This document shows, piece by piece, positions 61,952 through 64,000 of a stretch of DNA of 64,000 bases. The position numbers were made by a program, and so were the translations under genes. The notes under the pieces were generated by a model that ran no database searches, was not told the origin of the DNA, and was given only the letters and a program-made list of their open reading frames with translations. The stretch is from assembly GCA_037042185.1 (NCBI GenBank), contig JAXQJY010000032.1, forward strand, positions 186,001 through 250,000. The letters run 5' to 3'. Every line of letters starts with the position of its first letter. Position 1 is the stretch's first letter. The stretch is from Sordariomycetes sp. S80-01Y. Lineage: Eukaryota > Ascomycota > Sordariomycetes.

Positions 61952-64000
61952 GACGGCAGATTTGGTCGACACGCCGACTAAACCTACAACCTCTTGTGGG
62001 CGCAAATCTTGCCTGGAGCTAAACCTCGCAAAAGTAGCTGGTTGGTACCGGTAATCAAAGGGGAAATGTTGGCGGATCTTGAAGTTCAGGTTCTGCGGAT
62101 GCGGCGTGGGAAGACTGGGTGACTTAGTAGTCCCACAGCATTCCGACAACGAACAAGGGTATCGCTCGATGAAGCGGGAAACTCTATGCAGTCGATATGC
62201 GAAGAACTGACCGTTGGTAGAGAGGAAACGTAAGTGCTGGTATCGCAGCAGCGGTTGATGGCGGCTGTCTTTGAGGGGCTAGAGCCGAGCGGGCGTCATA
62301 CTCGAGGTCGCCGAGCGAAGGCGGCGTTGCAAATGCGCGGGTGAACTTTTGTGGCGTCGTCGAAGAAAGGTCTCCGAGGCAGAAGGGAGATGATGGGCAA
62401 CGAGGCAACAGTCGCGGAGCTGGGTGAGTAATAGATAGGTTAAGGTTGGGATGAGAGAAGATAGCTTGAGGATGAGGACGGGTTGGGCTTGAGGGCCTGT
62501 GGCGCAACCTGGTCGAGACAACTTACTTGCGAAACCATCCTGGCGCATGCGCGGGTGAGAATATGTTCATTGAGTCAACTAAGCAAAGGGTCGGTCGCTG
62601 AGCTTAAACTGGTGGCGTACGCCTCACCTCTATTGCAACCAATAACCGTTTGATTCAACAACCCTTGCCCTTCCCCCATTTCCCTTTTCTCTGGCCTCTT
62701 TTCTCTCTTCCATCTCCACCTCCTCGTACGAGCATTCGCTCTGCAGAGCAGACCTTCGCATTATCTTCAGACAGCATTCCTTCAAGAGATGTGCAATTGC
62801 AGTGTAGGCTTCGACGAAATTCAGCTGCGTAGGTCGGATTAGTAGTTATCGGGGTCACTTGCAGCTCTCCCTGTCCGACCAAAACTCCACGGACGGCGCC
62901 CCGAGAGGCTCTGACAGCTCACTCCCTGACAGCGGTCGCTAGGTCTTGGACTTCGCCCATCCTCCTTGCAACTGAATGGGGAGCTTGCCGATCCAATAAG
63001 GCTGCTCGGACCCAGGTCGTCGTAATTCCTTTCAGCAGGTTGCTTCTCGCAAGCACTCATTGGACCTTGGGATACCCAGCACTGAGCCAGAAATTAAGTA
63101 CTTCAACTTCCCTGGTACCAGTGAAGACTTCTCGCGCTCGAGCATTGGACTCATACTCCTGACTTAGGACTTAGAATTGGGTCACATCTCTTCCACATCT
63201 GCTCGGCAATGCTGCACTGCGTGGTGAGGGAGACGGCTAGGTTGGGTATCATAACGTTATTCTGCCTCCAGGGTCGCAAAATAACTCCACACCCGTACTT
63301 ACTACCTTGAACGTGAGTACGAAGTTTTTCCGTCTCTTGTATCCTCCCTTGTATTGTCCGTTCAGGGTATACTTCGTCATAAATCGATGCGACTTTTACT
63401 GTAAATACTTGCCCGTGAGGGTGTTCGCAGGCCCTGCGAGCCGCCGACAAGCAATAAACCCAGTCAGCCCTGAGCCAACTAAGCCGCTACATACCAGGGA
63501 CGTGAACTCTTCCAGCCACATCGCCAGAAAAGGTGTAACGAGAAGCCGGCAGAACCGCCAAGGATGGGGTTCCGCCTCGTACCTCGAAACTCGCCGTTGG
63601 ATTCCAATTATGAAGAGGGTAGACTGTACCTTCACATGGTCGCGGACTAATGCTCTGCTTCCGAAATTAAGTATGATATGGCCACAGGTCCATGGACACG
63701 GGCGAGAATCCCAGCAAATTGGGAACAACTATCATCTTGATGATGTTCTTGTAGGCCCTAATGGAAAAGGCTCTCGAGAAATATATTGCCTAGACGTCCA
63801 TCAAAGGGTTGCATGCCCCTCTCTTGCCTGTCGCGTCGGAGACGTTGCTCCTCTTGTGGAGTCCCGCATCTTGCAGTCCTCGTTGTCTCGATATCTTCCC
63901 TCGTGGCTTACCGGCCACTTGGTCACATCAGATTCCTCGACACCACACCTGGAGAGTTCCTCCCCTAGGTGCAAGGAGCATTATGGTGCAGCCAGCCCAT
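61952..64000. other. Upstream region of white-collar-1, no gene recognised
   Basis: About 2 kb with only short frames on both strands (largest about 110 codons at 63396-63728, no features). Polypyrimidine stretches near 62680-62720 could belong to a promoter. It presumably holds the white-collar-1 promoter and a long 5' leader. Confidence 0.5.

Noticed and set aside
1-64000. CRISPR arrays, tRNA or rRNA genes
   Set aside because: None recognised on reading; the regular repeats found are protein-coding TPR units, a microsatellite or short degenerate arrays.

Overview
The window is nuclear DNA of a filamentous ascomycete (Pezizomycotina, Sordariomycete-like by overall gene content). Evidence: many 45-110 bp spliceosomal introns with GTRNGT donors and CTAAC/CTGAC branch points, Zn2Cys6 and bZIP regulators, a white-collar-1 blue-light receptor, a LaeA-like methyltransferase, a fungal NLR, and several gene relics. 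Exon structures were rebuilt by hand: each proposed junction had to keep the reading frame and restore a family motif. No database or RNA evidence was available.

Layout. 2-385: 3' end of a family-2 glycosyltransferase. 0.85-26.3 kb: a secondary-metabolite gene cluster. It has a three-module NRPS (A-T-C-A-T-C-A-T, no N-terminal C domain, no release domain), a divergent ELFV (Glu/Leu/Phe/Val) dehydrogenase with an extra C-terminal region, a stand-alone alpha/beta-hydrolase thioesterase, a CmcJ/asaB-like oxidoreductase, a bZIP factor, a Zn2Cys6 factor, a class I SAM methyltransferase, a branched-chain aminotransferase, a small hypothetical protein and a DHA1-type MFS exporter. The enzymes suggest a short peptide built from a 2-oxo-acid-derived amino acid (aminotransferase and dehydrogenase), released in trans by the thioesterase, then oxidised and methylated and exported. 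This is inference; the product is unknown.

26.3-41 kb: a cysteine-rich, probably GPI-anchored protein, an NLR (nucleoside phosphorylase - NB-ARC - TPR) with nearly identical 126 bp repeats, and a divergent pair of a cytochrome P450 and a ten-exon LaeA-like methyltransferase. Long gene-free stretches surround them.

41-52 kb: a 1380-residue secreted SGNH esterase with FG-GAP repeats, a choice-of-anchor-B/LVIVD-type secreted protein, a LysM-like relic, a phosphatidylserine decarboxylase and an HVA1-TUDOR small protein.

52-64 kb: a short-repeat pair next to an unrecognised nine-exon gene whose introns nearly all carry the same internal motif, a convergent partner on the minus strand, a seven-helix DUF7703-like membrane protein, relics of a GNAT acetyltransferase, a second DUF7703 protein and a CVNH lectin, and white-collar-1. 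In this sequence white-collar-1 carries a one-base frameshift between its basic motif and its GATA zinc finger. The last 2 kb show no gene.
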